This document shows, piece by piece, positions 51,076 through 59,775 of a stretch of 61,006 nucleotides of DNA. The DNA is from UBA60 sp964587885 (GTDB lineage Archaea > Thermoplasmatota > Poseidoniia > Poseidoniales > Poseidoniaceae), in NCBI GenBank assembly GCA_964587885.1, contig CAZPME010000011.1:1-61006 (forward strand), read 5' to 3'. Numbering within the stretch: position 1 is the stretch's first letter; the number at the start of each line of letters is the position of its first letter. The notes below the pieces were generated by a model. It searched no databases, was not told the DNA's origin, and was given only the letters and a program-made list of their open reading frames with translations. The position numbers and the translations under genes were made by a program.

Positions 51076-52209
51076 ATGCGCCATCTAATTGAACGAGTTC
51101 TAAGCCTACAGGATGACGAGGTAATTGCACCAAATCCTGAAGCTGCTACTGAACAAATATCAGCCAATGATGATGAATTAAGGAACCTTTTGGAATCACT
51201 CAAACCTCGTATTCGAGTATATGGGGTCGGTGGAGCAGGATGTAATGCCATAGGTCGCCTTCAGTGTGAGCACCTATTCGACAATACCTATGTGACCGGA
51301 TACGCCATCAATACCGATGCTCAAGCGCTACTTCAAGCCAATGTGAAAAATAAAATTCTCATCGGCCGCACTGCCCGTGGACGTGGCGCTGGTGGTGACC
51401 CAACAAAGGGTGAGGCGGCAGCCCTTGAAAGCGAGCACAAGTTGCGCCAAATCACTGAAGATACCCAATTAGCAATTATCACCGCTGGAATGGGGGGTGG
51501 CTCCGGCACAGGAGCGGCGGCTCATATTGCCCGTTTAGCTAAAAATCAAGGCGCTTTAACGATTGCAGTAGTAACTTACCCATTCAAGTCAGAAGGGACA
51601 TTGCGCCGCCAAAATGCCGAGTGGGGACTTGAGAGGTTGCGTGAATATTGTGATACCATCATCGTCATCCCCAATGAACGATTACTCGAAATTGAAAGCG
51701 TGCGTGACTTACCACTGGCCGCGGCATTCCGAGTTGGTGATGAATTATTGGTGCGCTCTATTCGCGGAGTTACGGATTTGCTAACCTGTGATGGAATGGT
51801 CAATCTCGACTATGAGGATCTCAAATCAGTTGTGCAAACCGGTGGTGGGGTCTCAATGATTGGCATCGGTAGCGCTACTGGCGCTAATCGTGCCGCTCAA
51901 GCTACGCTAGAAGCCCTGCACTCACCTCTTCTTGAAATCGACTTTTCCGATGCTCGCGGCGCCCTCATCAATGTAGTCGGTGGGGCATCACTAACCCTTG
52001 GTGAAGCTGAAATGTGTGCTCAAATTATCAAGGAGCAAATTTCTGAGCACGCTAAGATAATTTGGGGTGCAGCGGTAGAAGACGGAATTGATGATGAAAT
52101 TAGAGTAATGGTTGTCCTGACCGGTGTGCGCAGTACTCAGATCTATGGCAATAGCGAGAATCGCCAACTCAATACATTGCGCACACGTTCAATTGAATTT
52201 GTCAATTGA
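51076..52209 (+). CDS. ftsZ: Cell division protein FtsZ
   Basis: A 377-residue tubulin-like GTPase that forms the division ring. RVYGVGGAGCNAIGRL opens the nucleotide-binding fold. The GTP signature is AGMGGGSGTGAAAHIA. The T7-loop region and the NxxD catalytic pattern lie in the AFRVGDELLVRSIRGVTDLL part. A short N-terminal extension precedes the fold. The start is uncertain: ATG 51076 or the TTG at 51052. Archaea often have two FtsZ paralogues; only one is in the window. Confidence 0.95.
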   Translation: MRHLIERVLSLQDDEVIAPNPEAATEQISANDDELRNLLESLKPRIRVYGVGGAGCNAIGRLQCEHLFDNTYVTGYAINTDAQALLQANVKNKILIGRTARGRGAGGDPTKGEAAALESEHKLRQITEDTQLAIITAGMGGGSGTGAAAHIARLAKNQGALTIAVVTYPFKSEGTLRRQNAEWGLERLREYCDTIIVIPNERLLEIESVRDLPLAAAFRVGDELLVRSIRGVTDLLTCDGMVNLDYEDLKSVVQTGGGVSMIGIGSATGANRAAQATLEALHSPLLEIDFSDARGALINVVGGASLTLGEAEMCAQIIKEQISEHAKIIWGAAVEDGIDDEIRVMVVLTGVRSTQIYGNSENRQLNTLRTRSIEFVN

Positions 52210-52227
52210 TGTAAAACAACTGGAATA

Positions 52228-52830
52228 TTATTCAGTTGAAGAATACATCATTTTGAATAAAAACGCGATAGCCACAAAAATTACCCCTAGTATTATTGCT
52301 TCAGATAGACCAATGCTGATGGGGCGCTCCTCTACTTCGCTGGCATCAATTCCAGCCACGCTATACTCTTGACTCGACCAAGCATCGCCATTATTGCTAT
52401 CATCACCATTTACTGCATTCCCATGTATAGTGAAGTGAGCGGTTTTCGTGGCATCGGATGGTGAAGTCCAATTCACTTGCCAAAGCCTCTGTGAATTACC
52501 ATTAGCAGTATGGGTATAGCCAGAGTCGAGAAATTGTACCTCGGTTTCATCATAAGTTATATTGCCAGTAGAAACGGTTAGGCGGAATCCGCCCGAATTA
52601 TTTTCTTCAGCACTAATTCCATCATTCACAACACTGATGTTTAGCGGATATTGGGTATTTGCTTGCCACCTTTCCGGTAAACCCTCAATTCCAACTGTGG
52701 TTGATTCATCTAATATTCCGTGGCATAAACAACCGTTATTCGCTTCTTGACCAATGCCAGAAGGATATGCCGATAGGCTCGGAATTGCCAACAAAATAGT
52801 CGCCACCAATAGCATGAGTAATCCTCGCAT
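52228..52830 (-). CDS. Exported protein of the choice-of-anchor V / reeler-like type
   Basis: A 200-residue protein with a signal peptide (LLMLLVATILLAIPSLSAYP), followed by AYPSGIGQEANNGCLCHGIL, similar to the opening of choice-of-anchor V proteins (SGxPxxxTGAPxxxxCxxCH). A beta-sandwich follows (YPLNISVVNDG, GFRLTVSTGNITYDETEVQF). A C-terminal membrane helix (AIILGVIFVAIAFLF) anchors it. The Cys pair is spaced C-x-C-H, not CxxCH, so covalent haem attachment is not expected. The function of this family is not established. Confidence 0.75.
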   Translation of the reverse strand: MRGLLMLLVATILLAIPSLSAYPSGIGQEANNGCLCHGILDESTTVGIEGLPERWQANTQYPLNISVVNDGISAEENNSGGFRLTVSTGNITYDETEVQFLDSGYTHTANGNSQRLWQVNWTSPSDATKTAHFTIHGNAVNGDDSNNGDAWSSQEYSVAGIDASEVEERPISIGLSEAIILGVIFVAIAFLFKMMYSSTE

Positions 52831-52846
52831 CTACCGGCCTCCATTG

Positions 52847-52862
52847 ATAGCCTGTGGGCTAT
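52847..52862. promoter_or_regulatory. Perfect inverted repeat upstream of the choice-of-anchor V gene
   Basis: ATAGCC-TGTG-GGCTAT forms a 6-bp stem with a 4-base loop, 17 bases before the start at 52830 on the minus strand. It sits in the divergent region shared with the acidic protein gene at 52956. The role is unknown. Confidence 0.4.
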
Positions 52863-52934
52863 TTCGTTTGAGCCCTTCGCTGTGATTGGATTAGGCTCAA
52901 CGAGGGGTTGCATTGATGTGGGAAAAGGATAGCC

Positions 52935-52955
52935 GGGTTATTGAGGCATTAACCC
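52935..52955 (+). promoter_or_regulatory. Inverted repeat enclosing the ribosome-binding site of the acidic protein
   Basis: GGGTTA-TTGAGGCAT-TAACCC forms a 6-bp stem whose 9-base loop contains the GAGG ribosome-binding site. The stem's 3' end abuts the ATG at 52956. Such a placement could present or hide the site, but this has not been tested. Confidence 0.35.
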
Positions 52956-53702
52956 ATGTTCAACGAAGAAAACGAAAACCAAAGCAGCGAAGATGACGAT
53001 GACGATGACATCTTTGCTACCCTTGGAGTAGAGTCAAGCCCTCCATCCGAGCGCGGTAGTGATTTGCTCGACGCCTTTGCCGATGATGATGAACTTCCTG
53101 AGACTACTCTATCCTTTGATGCTGCAGAAGTTCAAGGAGAAGATGATGACGATGTCGACCCATTCGATTTAATCGGTGGCTCAGAAGCCCCTAAATCGGA
53201 CGGTGAAAGAGATTCAAGTGGTGATGATGCTCTTGCCGCCCTGCTTGATGATGATGATGTATTTATCGAAGATGAGGGGGGGGAATCCAAGGAAGAGCCC
53301 ACCAAAAAACCCGACAAAAATGATGCCGAACAAGCCTACCGACTTCTGCTGGAGACGGTTTGGGTCGATAATATTCTCGACCCCTCTGAAGTGGCTTTGC
53401 TCCAGCGTAAACGTGATTCTCTCGGGATTGAATTCTCAACCCATCTTGAAATGGTACGCGATATTATCACTACTGATGTCAGCGGCAATGAAGAGGCTCT
53501 CGACCAAGATGCTGAGGCCCTCGGTCGAAGCGCGTTAGCAATCGGATTATCAAAACAAGAATGGCTCAAGGCCTACGAATGGTGTGAAGCGCTCGGTTGT
53601 GGAAATGCATTTGCGCATGGAGTCTGGGGGGGATCTCAGGCAGAACTTGAAGGTGAAGTTCACGAACTCCTTAGGCCATTGGAAAAACTTCTACGTGAAT
53701 AA
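52956..53702 (+). CDS. Acidic protein of unknown function
   Basis: A 248-residue protein. Residues 1-120 are very acidic and probably disordered, with runs of Asp and Glu. Residues 120-248 are a folded helical domain (DAEQAYRLLLETVWVDNILD, ALAIGLSKQEWLKAYEWCEA) with no family I recognise. No signal is present. The ATG lies inside the hairpin region described above. A signalling or scaffolding role cannot be excluded. Confidence 0.7.
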   Translation: MFNEENENQSSEDDDDDDIFATLGVESSPPSERGSDLLDAFADDDELPETTLSFDAAEVQGEDDDDVDPFDLIGGSEAPKSDGERDSSGDDALAALLDDDDVFIEDEGGESKEEPTKKPDKNDAEQAYRLLLETVWVDNILDPSEVALLQRKRDSLGIEFSTHLEMVRDIITTDVSGNEEALDQDAEALGRSALAIGLSKQEWLKAYEWCEALGCGNAFAHGVWGGSQAELEGEVHELLRPLEKLLRE

Positions 53703-53761
53703 TATAGATAATTGTGAGGGCTTTTTGCAATCGCAAAAAATTGCCTTTGCAAGCAAGACTA

Positions 53762-55228
53762 CTAGGTGCTCAATATCCTTCTTGCTGCGGCTGAAAGGGT
53801 CATGGTTCGATTGAGTGCATTGACTTCATAAGTGCCAAAATCACCAGAAAGGTTCTGTTGATCGCCCATCAAAGTATGCTGATAGATTCGCTCACTCTTC
53901 GACAGTCTAGTGACATCTGACGCTAGGCCCATGATTCTAATCGCCTCGCCGACTTCATTAGAGGCGACGCTACCAATAGCACGGACAATTACCACCTCGC
54001 CATTATCGGGTCGAATCATTTCAAATTCAACTTCAAATGATTCCAAGGTTCGAAGCGCATCTTCCTTTTTATTTCTGATTTGTTTTAGGAAAACCGGGCT
54101 CAATAAGTCATAAAATGCAGTTCCACTCGGGTCAAATCCTGGCTTGACTCCAACCATTTCTTTGAGTTTATCTGACCACTCAAAGCGGTCTTCAATAATG
54201 TCCCAATTCCACACCCCATAGGAATGGTATTTCTCCGTTTCAGAATGCTGATTTGCCAATTTCATAGTCAATTTCATCACTTCAGATGCATCCGCGTGGC
54301 CTTCCAAATCTTCTATTGTGCCAATCATTTTTGTGTATTTTCCATTTTCATCATAGTGCGGAGTTCCTGTGGTTCGAATCAAACGATACTCATCACTGTT
54401 GAATCTCTTAGTGCGAAATAGTATTCGATTTTGTGTGTGGTTTTCTATGGCTTCATCGGTCATCCTTCGAACCATTTCAAAGTCATCGGGGTGGATATTC
54501 GTCCACATGAAGTCCATTGGGATATCTTCTTCAATCGGCGAAATATCATTGAGGTCACCGACTGATTTCAAAAGCAATTTTACCAGTTCAGTCTCAACCC
54601 GATTCAAATGCTCAGAAACCGTGCTCCGCGATAAATCTATTTCTCGGGCTAAATCGGCCATCTTCAAAGAACGGGGATTGTTGTACCATCCTGCCTCCCA
54701 AGCCGCTTTTACCACGCGCAATTGTTGGGCCGATACCAAACCATTCTCAATTATTGAATTGGCCTCAATTGAAGCGGCAGAAAATCGATCTGGTTTCATG
54801 GCTATTCGCAGGGCACCAACTACCATCCCAACCGATTGAGGAGGGCCGCGAATAACGTAGTTCAGGCCGCTTGCATCTACACAACTATCGGGAGTGATGC
54901 TGGCCGAACGAGCACGGGCATGCATGGCAATCATATCATTTGATAAAGAGGAAAAACCAATTTGTAAGACCCACTCCTTTGACCAAGAAGATTGAGGGGC
55001 AGTCAATACTTCAACCGAATCAATGAGTTCGCCCACCAAGTCATTAGGAGAATATCCATCGTTGAAGATTACTTTAGCCAAGATGTCAATTCGTTCGACT
55101 GTGCGATTGGCATAGCCAAGGAATTGGGCATGTTCAAACCACCTGAACATTATTCCATAGCCTGTTGTCTCCAAAGATGTGCGCGACCAAAATAATTGTA
55201 CCTCACGCACTGATTCCCACCAACCCAT
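53762..55228 (-). CDS. Bat-type HTH_10 regulator with PAS sensor domains
   Basis: A 488-residue regulator. The middle carries a bacterioopsin-activator type HTH_10 motif (LVSAQQLRVVKAAWEAGWYN...SLKMADLAREIDLSRSTVSEHLNR), which binds DNA. A PAS-like domain follows (FMWTNIHPDDFEMVRRM, TTGTPHYDENGKYTKMIGTI) and a second one comes after it (WNWDIIEDRFEWSDKLKEMVG, IRIMGLASDVTR). An N-terminal part of 150 residues is of unknown fold. This order (HTH before PAS) differs from the usual Bat layout, where HTH_10 ends the protein. A shorter start at 55150 is possible. It lies 54 bases downstream of the OsmC-like gene. Confidence 0.8.
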   Translation of the reverse strand: MGWWESVREVQLFWSRTSLETTGYGIMFRWFEHAQFLGYANRTVERIDILAKVIFNDGYSPNDLVGELIDSVEVLTAPQSSWSKEWVLQIGFSSLSNDMIAMHARARSASITPDSCVDASGLNYVIRGPPQSVGMVVGALRIAMKPDRFSAASIEANSIIENGLVSAQQLRVVKAAWEAGWYNNPRSLKMADLAREIDLSRSTVSEHLNRVETELVKLLLKSVGDLNDISPIEEDIPMDFMWTNIHPDDFEMVRRMTDEAIENHTQNRILFRTKRFNSDEYRLIRTTGTPHYDENGKYTKMIGTIEDLEGHADASEVMKLTMKLANQHSETEKYHSYGVWNWDIIEDRFEWSDKLKEMVGVKPGFDPSGTAFYDLLSPVFLKQIRNKKEDALRTLESFEVEFEMIRPDNGEVVIVRAIGSVASNEVGEAIRIMGLASDVTRLSKSERIYQHTLMGDQQNLSGDFGTYEVNALNRTMTLSAAARRILST

Positions 55229-55282
55229 ATGTTCGGGTCATTGCATTTCAAAAGTATGCATAACTGATACCCTCGGGAATAA

Positions 55283-55663
55283 TTATTCTGCGTGTAATGA
55301 CCAAGTAATTTCTGCAGTATATTTGAGCATATTTCCAACTGAACAATACTTTTCGTGAGATTTTTCGATGAGTCGCGTTATCATTTTCTCCGGCACATCG
55401 CTATCAATGTGGTAAGTCATGTGAATCTTGGTGAAAACTCGCGGATAATCATCGGCTCGCTCTGAAGTCATGTCGACACGGGCCGAGCGAACCTCGCGAC
55501 CTTTTACTCCTTCAAGCAAATCGACAAGACTGCACGCTCCAGCACATTGCAGAACAATTTGCATCGGGCTTGGACCATTATTCCAATCCATAGCAATTCT
55601 ATCGCCATTACTATTGATACCCGCTAATGTAACTCCGCCAGTCCAATCCACGCTCGCTTGCAT
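55283..55663 (-). CDS. OsmC/Ohr-family protein
   Basis: A 126-residue protein of the OsmC superfamily, which detoxifies organic hydroperoxides in some members. The two conserved Cys positions are visible: QCAGACSLVDLLEG and KYCSVGNMLKYTAEITW. MDWNNGPSPMQIVLQ is the family's early segment. The ATG at 55663 gives the normal length and excludes a long unrelated upstream stretch. The regulator gene follows on the same strand, so it may control this peroxidase. It diverges from the isocitrate dehydrogenase gene. Confidence 0.87.
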   Translation of the reverse strand: MQASVDWTGGVTLAGINSNGDRIAMDWNNGPSPMQIVLQCAGACSLVDLLEGVKGREVRSARVDMTSERADDYPRVFTKIHMTYHIDSDVPEKMITRLIEKSHEKYCSVGNMLKYTAEITWSLHAE

Positions 55664-55778
55664 AAGTGAGGCCACACAATGGTCTCTCTTATCTTTGTTT
55701 GAACGTTTTTCTGCACGAAGGCAGAGCCGAGTAACCGTCGCGTTGATGAGGGGGTGGTATCTCGCCGACTTCGTTAAC

Positions 55779-57005
55779 ATGTCTGGTAACCCGATTACAA
55801 TGCAAGATGGCAACTTAGTTGTCCCTGATGAACCAGTAATTCACTACATCGAAGGTGATGGAATCGGTATCGACATCACTCCGGTAATGCTCAAAGTTGT
55901 CGATGCTGCTGTAGCCAAGGCCTATGCTGGTAACAAACAGATTCACTGGATAGAAACCCTAGCTGGTGAAAAGGCCTTCAAAGCCACTGGAGAATGGCTG
56001 CCTGAAGCAACTCTAGCGGCAATGCGAAGTGGTTTGGTCTCCATCAAAGGGCCCCTTACCACACCGGTAGGTGGAGGGATTCGTTCGCTCAATGTGGCTT
56101 TGCGACAGAAACTCGACCTCTTCGCCTGTGTTCGTCCGGTGCGATGGTATGCTGGAACACCCAGTCCTGTACGCGACCCAGCGGCAGTCGACATGATTAT
56201 TTTCCGCGAAAATAGTGAAGATGTTTATGCTGGTATTGAATGGGAATCCGGTTCAGCCGAAGTTACCAAGGTCATCGAATTCCTACAAAATGAAATGGGT
56301 GTTGATAAAATTCGCTTTCCGCAGACAAGCGGTATTGGTATCAAGCCAATCAGCAGTGAAGGTACTGCTCGAATTGTACGCGCTGCACTACGCTATGCTA
56401 TCGCTAACGACAAGCCGAGCGTTACCCTCGTTCACAAAGGCAATATCATGAAATTCACTGAAGGTGGCTTCCGAGATTGGGGTTATCAATTGGCTAAAGA
56501 TGAGTTCGGCGCTAGTGAAATTGACGGTGGACCTTGGTGTTCAATGACCAACCCGCAAACCGGCAATGAAATTATTATCAAAGATGTCATTGCCGACGCC
56601 ATGCTTCAGCAAATCCTTACTCGGCCGCGTGAATATGGGGTATTGACCACCATGAATCTGAATGGAGACTACATCTCTGATGCTTTGGCCGCACAAGTCG
56701 GCGGAATTGGCATAGCCCCTGGTGCTAATATCAACTATGACACTGGAATTGCCATCTTTGAGGCTACCCATGGTACCGCACCAAAATACACCGGTCAAGA
56801 CAAAGTCAATCCAGGTTCACTTATTCTCTCAGCTGAAATGATGTTGCGTCATATGGGATGGAGTGAAGCGGCTGACCTAATTATCGGTGGAATGGAAGGG
56901 GCCATAAGTGCTAAGACCGTTACCTATGATTTTGAACGCCAAATGGAAGATGCAACACTGCTCACTTGTAGCGCTTTTGGTGACGCTATTATCTCGCACA
57001 TGTGA
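55779..57005 (+). CDS. icd: Isocitrate dehydrogenase (NADP-type)
   Basis: A 408-residue TCA-cycle enzyme producing 2-oxoglutarate and CO2. Markers are IEGDGIGIDITPVML, the substrate-binding SLNVALRQKLDLFACVRPVRW, and IIFRENSEDVYAGIE. The signature of metal-binding Asp residues lies in TTMNLNGDYISDALAAQVGGIG. The start at ATG 55779 (MSGNPITM) is chosen because the family N-terminus begins there; an upstream in-frame start would add an unrelated stretch. It overlaps the methyltransferase gene by four bases. Confidence 0.95.
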   Translation: MSGNPITMQDGNLVVPDEPVIHYIEGDGIGIDITPVMLKVVDAAVAKAYAGNKQIHWIETLAGEKAFKATGEWLPEATLAAMRSGLVSIKGPLTTPVGGGIRSLNVALRQKLDLFACVRPVRWYAGTPSPVRDPAAVDMIIFRENSEDVYAGIEWESGSAEVTKVIEFLQNEMGVDKIRFPQTSGIGIKPISSEGTARIVRAALRYAIANDKPSVTLVHKGNIMKFTEGGFRDWGYQLAKDEFGASEIDGGPWCSMTNPQTGNEIIIKDVIADAMLQQILTRPREYGVLTTMNLNGDYISDALAAQVGGIGIAPGANINYDTGIAIFEATHGTAPKYTGQDKVNPGSLILSAEMMLRHMGWSEAADLIIGGMEGAISAKTVTYDFERQMEDATLLTCSAFGDAIISHM

Positions 57006-57676
57006 GCATCATGGATGAGATAAGACAGCGAGTAATCGGCATGGCGGCAGAGGCCGCAATGAGTGAGGACCCATTCAGTTGGTTTGAGGAAATATATACC
57101 TCAGCCGATGGTGATTGGGAAATGGTTCCATGGGAAGATAATATTCCGAATCCACTATTTTCCGATTGGTTGGATTGTGAAACAGCCAATCTTCTTGATC
57201 GTGGCAAAGCCCTTGTTATTGGCTGTGGATTGGGTGATGATGCTGCATTCTTAGCCAAACGTGGATGGGAAGTCACATCCTTTGATATTTCAAAAACCGC
57301 TGTCGACTGGGCACAAAAAATTCATTTTGATTTGCCGATCAATTGGGTGGTTGCTGACCTACTCGAACCCCCTAAAGATTGGTTAGGATTTTTTGACCTT
57401 GTTGTTGAGATTCACATTCTGCAAGCAATGCCACAGAGTTTGCGAGATCAAGGTGCAGAAATTCTCTCCACTCTAGTTGGTAATTCAGGACACCTAGTGT
57501 GCATTGGTAGAATGTGTGAGCCTGAAGACGAAAATATTGGTCCACCTTGGCCTCTAACCCGCGCCGCGATTGACTCAATTGGTGCTAACATGACCAAAAT
57601 TGATTTCATCGAGACAAAACAGCCTACTGATGAGGAAGAAACACGGCGCTATCGTGCGATTTGGCAGAAAAAATGA
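57002..57676 (+). CDS. SAM-dependent methyltransferase (TPMT-like)
   Basis: A 224-residue class I methyltransferase starting at GTG 57002. The SAM-binding motif is ALVIGCGLGDDAAFLAKRGW, with the acidic VTSFDISKTAV. The later FDLVVEIHILQAMP is a post-I-type segment. Its pattern resembles thiopurine/tellurite-type methyltransferases. No substrate is evident. The start overlaps the isocitrate dehydrogenase stop (GTGA), so translation is probably coupled. Confidence 0.85.
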   Translation: MSIMDEIRQRVIGMAAEAAMSEDPFSWFEEIYTSADGDWEMVPWEDNIPNPLFSDWLDCETANLLDRGKALVIGCGLGDDAAFLAKRGWEVTSFDISKTAVDWAQKIHFDLPINWVVADLLEPPKDWLGFFDLVVEIHILQAMPQSLRDQGAEILSTLVGNSGHLVCIGRMCEPEDENIGPPWPLTRAAIDSIGANMTKIDFIETKQPTDEEETRRYRAIWQKK

Positions 57677-57747
57677 TGACTACAATCTAACTTTTTGGTG
57701 TTTCCAATAAAACGTCATATTCTTGAAAGAAACCCGAGTCGAGTGTT

Positions 57748-57762
57748 TGCGCCTACGGCGCA
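57748..57762. promoter_or_regulatory. Perfect triloop inverted repeat upstream of the S8 protease gene
   Basis: TGCGCC-TAC-GGCGCA forms a 6-bp stem with a TAC loop, 12 bases before the TTG start and 71 bases after the methyltransferase stop. It resembles the repeats at 4393, 15509 and 46239. If transcribed it would lie in the leader. Confidence 0.45.
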
Positions 57763-57774
57763 GGATGTGCGAAG

Positions 57775-59721
57775 TTGCAATTTCACAAAGGTCTATGTTT
57801 GCTTTTAGCAGGTTTCTTCATTTTCCCAATAATAGTCTCCTTCATCCCTATCTCAATTGCAGAATCAAATGAAGAAGAGGGTTGGTGGGTTGAGACAACC
57901 GTTGACCGCAATGGTGATGGAATAGGCGATATGATTGAAGTTGCTCTGGCAACCGAAGGTTGGGTTGGTAGTGATGGGCTCATTAGCATCATTATCGATT
58001 TTGATCACACACCAACCCAAGATGATATCACCATGTTGGAAAAGAATGTTGCCTTTGAGCATGAATGGGATTTACCACTCATCGATGCTGTGGTTGGCAC
58101 CATTCCAACGGATGAGATAATTGCAACTTCAAATCTAGATGGCGTTGTCATGCTAGAACTTGATGGAGAACTCGGGGTCCAAATGGATTCTGTGAATGAA
58201 GTTCACAGAGTCCCCCAAGTTTGGCAAGAAACGGGATACACCGGATTGGGCACAACTGTAGCCATTATTGATACTGGGATTGACAGTAATCATTCTGGAT
58301 TGGATGATTTGGATGATGATAATTCAACTTATGACCCCAAAGTTATCGCATTTTACGATGCTGTAAATAATGCTGATTCGACAAATGGTACAGATAAGGC
58401 ATATGATGACCAAGGACACGGAAGCCACTGTGCAGGAATTACCGCGGGTACTGGTGCACCAAATTACGACTATGTTGGAGTTGCCCCACAAGCTCGTTTA
58501 GTCGGTGTCAAGGTATTAGATGCAGGTGGTTCTGGCTCTTTTGGAGGTGTTATGGCAGGGATGCAATGGACTGTTGACCATCGATATGAGTTCAATATAC
58601 GCGCAGCAAGTATGAGTTTGGGTGGCTTTGGACTGATAGAATGGACCAGTTCAGAGGAAGACTCGGTAAATCGAATGGCTAATGAGATGGTGGAAAGTGG
58701 TGTTGCATTATTCATTGCTGCTGGAAACAGTGCAGTAAGGGGTTCAATCGGCACACCAGGTTCGGCAGAAGATGCAATAACCGTTGGAGCGCTCGACAAA
58801 GACACGACTATTGCAATCTACAGTAGCCAAGGTCCTACAGAAGAAAATCGTGTAAAACCAAACGTAGCCTTTGTCGGCTCCAATGTTTGGGCTCCAGAAG
58901 CAAATTCTGGTAGCGGTTATACTGACATGTCTGGTACCAGCATGGCGACTCCTGGTGCAGCAGGTGTTGGTGCATTGATGCTACAAGCAAATCCTGATTT
59001 GCAACCTTTAACACTAAGAAACATCATGCAAGAAACTTCAATCTTTAGACACTGTACATACATGGGAGACCCTGCAGGTGCCGATGGATGTGATGACAAT
59101 GATTTACAAGCAATCATAACAAAGAACAGACAAAATAACGTCTATGGACATGGGCAAGTTGATGCCCCACCTGCAATCGATGAGGCCGCTAGCCAGTATT
59201 ATGGGTTCAATAAAAACATATCAATCAACGTCACTACACCGCAAAGTTCTGACAATAAAGTTCATCTCAAATCAGGAGATCAAATAGATATTACATTATC
59301 AGAACCCGTGGATTCAATTCAATGGCGGTCAAATCACCTGCATGATGAGTGGATAACAATTCACGGATATGATGGCTCTGTGTCATCCAGTGTATCACAT
59401 CTAGACATCGTTCACACTTTGGAGCATTTGCCAGGGATTAATGTAACTGGTAACCATACGATTTCAATAAGAGGCATCACAGGAGATGAGGCCTCATTGA
59501 ATGCTGTTGTGGACATTTTCGTTGAGGATGCACACAAAGGTGACGATGTGGAAGATTACGAGGGCCTAAGTGATATGACAATGCTCCTAATCGGATTAGG
59601 TAGTGGTATCTTCGTCACTATGGCAGGATTTGGAGCGATGTTTCTACTTTCAATCAATGACGTGAAGTTATTTTCTCGCACCAGTAATGGTACATCTGAA
59701 GCTGAAATAATTGATGATTAA
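57775..59721 (+). CDS. Exported subtilisin-like serine protease (S8) with membrane anchor
   Basis: A 648-residue protease. The N-terminus is a signal peptide (LCLLLAGFFIFPIIVSFIPI). Residues about 65-140 resemble an inhibitor-type propeptide. The catalytic triad is Asp166 (VAIIDTGID), His215 (DQGHGSHCAGI) and Ser389 (MSGTSMATPGAAGV), with oxyanion Asn318 (AAGNSA). A C-terminal beta domain and a membrane helix (LLIGLGSGIFVTMAGFGAMFLL) anchor it. The start is TTG 57775, just downstream of a hairpin. It should act outside the cell on protein, feeding peptide importers. Confidence 0.93.
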   Translation: MQFHKGLCLLLAGFFIFPIIVSFIPISIAESNEEEGWWVETTVDRNGDGIGDMIEVALATEGWVGSDGLISIIIDFDHTPTQDDITMLEKNVAFEHEWDLPLIDAVVGTIPTDEIIATSNLDGVVMLELDGELGVQMDSVNEVHRVPQVWQETGYTGLGTTVAIIDTGIDSNHSGLDDLDDDNSTYDPKVIAFYDAVNNADSTNGTDKAYDDQGHGSHCAGITAGTGAPNYDYVGVAPQARLVGVKVLDAGGSGSFGGVMAGMQWTVDHRYEFNIRAASMSLGGFGLIEWTSSEEDSVNRMANEMVESGVALFIAAGNSAVRGSIGTPGSAEDAITVGALDKDTTIAIYSSQGPTEENRVKPNVAFVGSNVWAPEANSGSGYTDMSGTSMATPGAAGVGALMLQANPDLQPLTLRNIMQETSIFRHCTYMGDPAGADGCDDNDLQAIITKNRQNNVYGHGQVDAPPAIDEAASQYYGFNKNISINVTTPQSSDNKVHLKSGDQIDITLSEPVDSIQWRSNHLHDEWITIHGYDGSVSSSVSHLDIVHTLEHLPGINVTGNHTISIRGITGDEASLNAVVDIFVEDAHKGDDVEDYEGLSDMTMLLIGLGSGIFVTMAGFGAMFLLSINDVKLFSRTSNGTSEAEIIDD

Positions 59722-59775
59722 GTTCAGCGAAGCATTGAAAATAGGTTTACATTAGTCACAATGGAGATGGGTTAG

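Noticed and set aside
4393..57762. Interpretation of the short inverted repeats as intrinsic terminators
   Set aside because: No T-tracts follow them, and they lie nearer the next start codon than the preceding stop in most cases. Archaeal termination also relies mainly on T-rich tracts.
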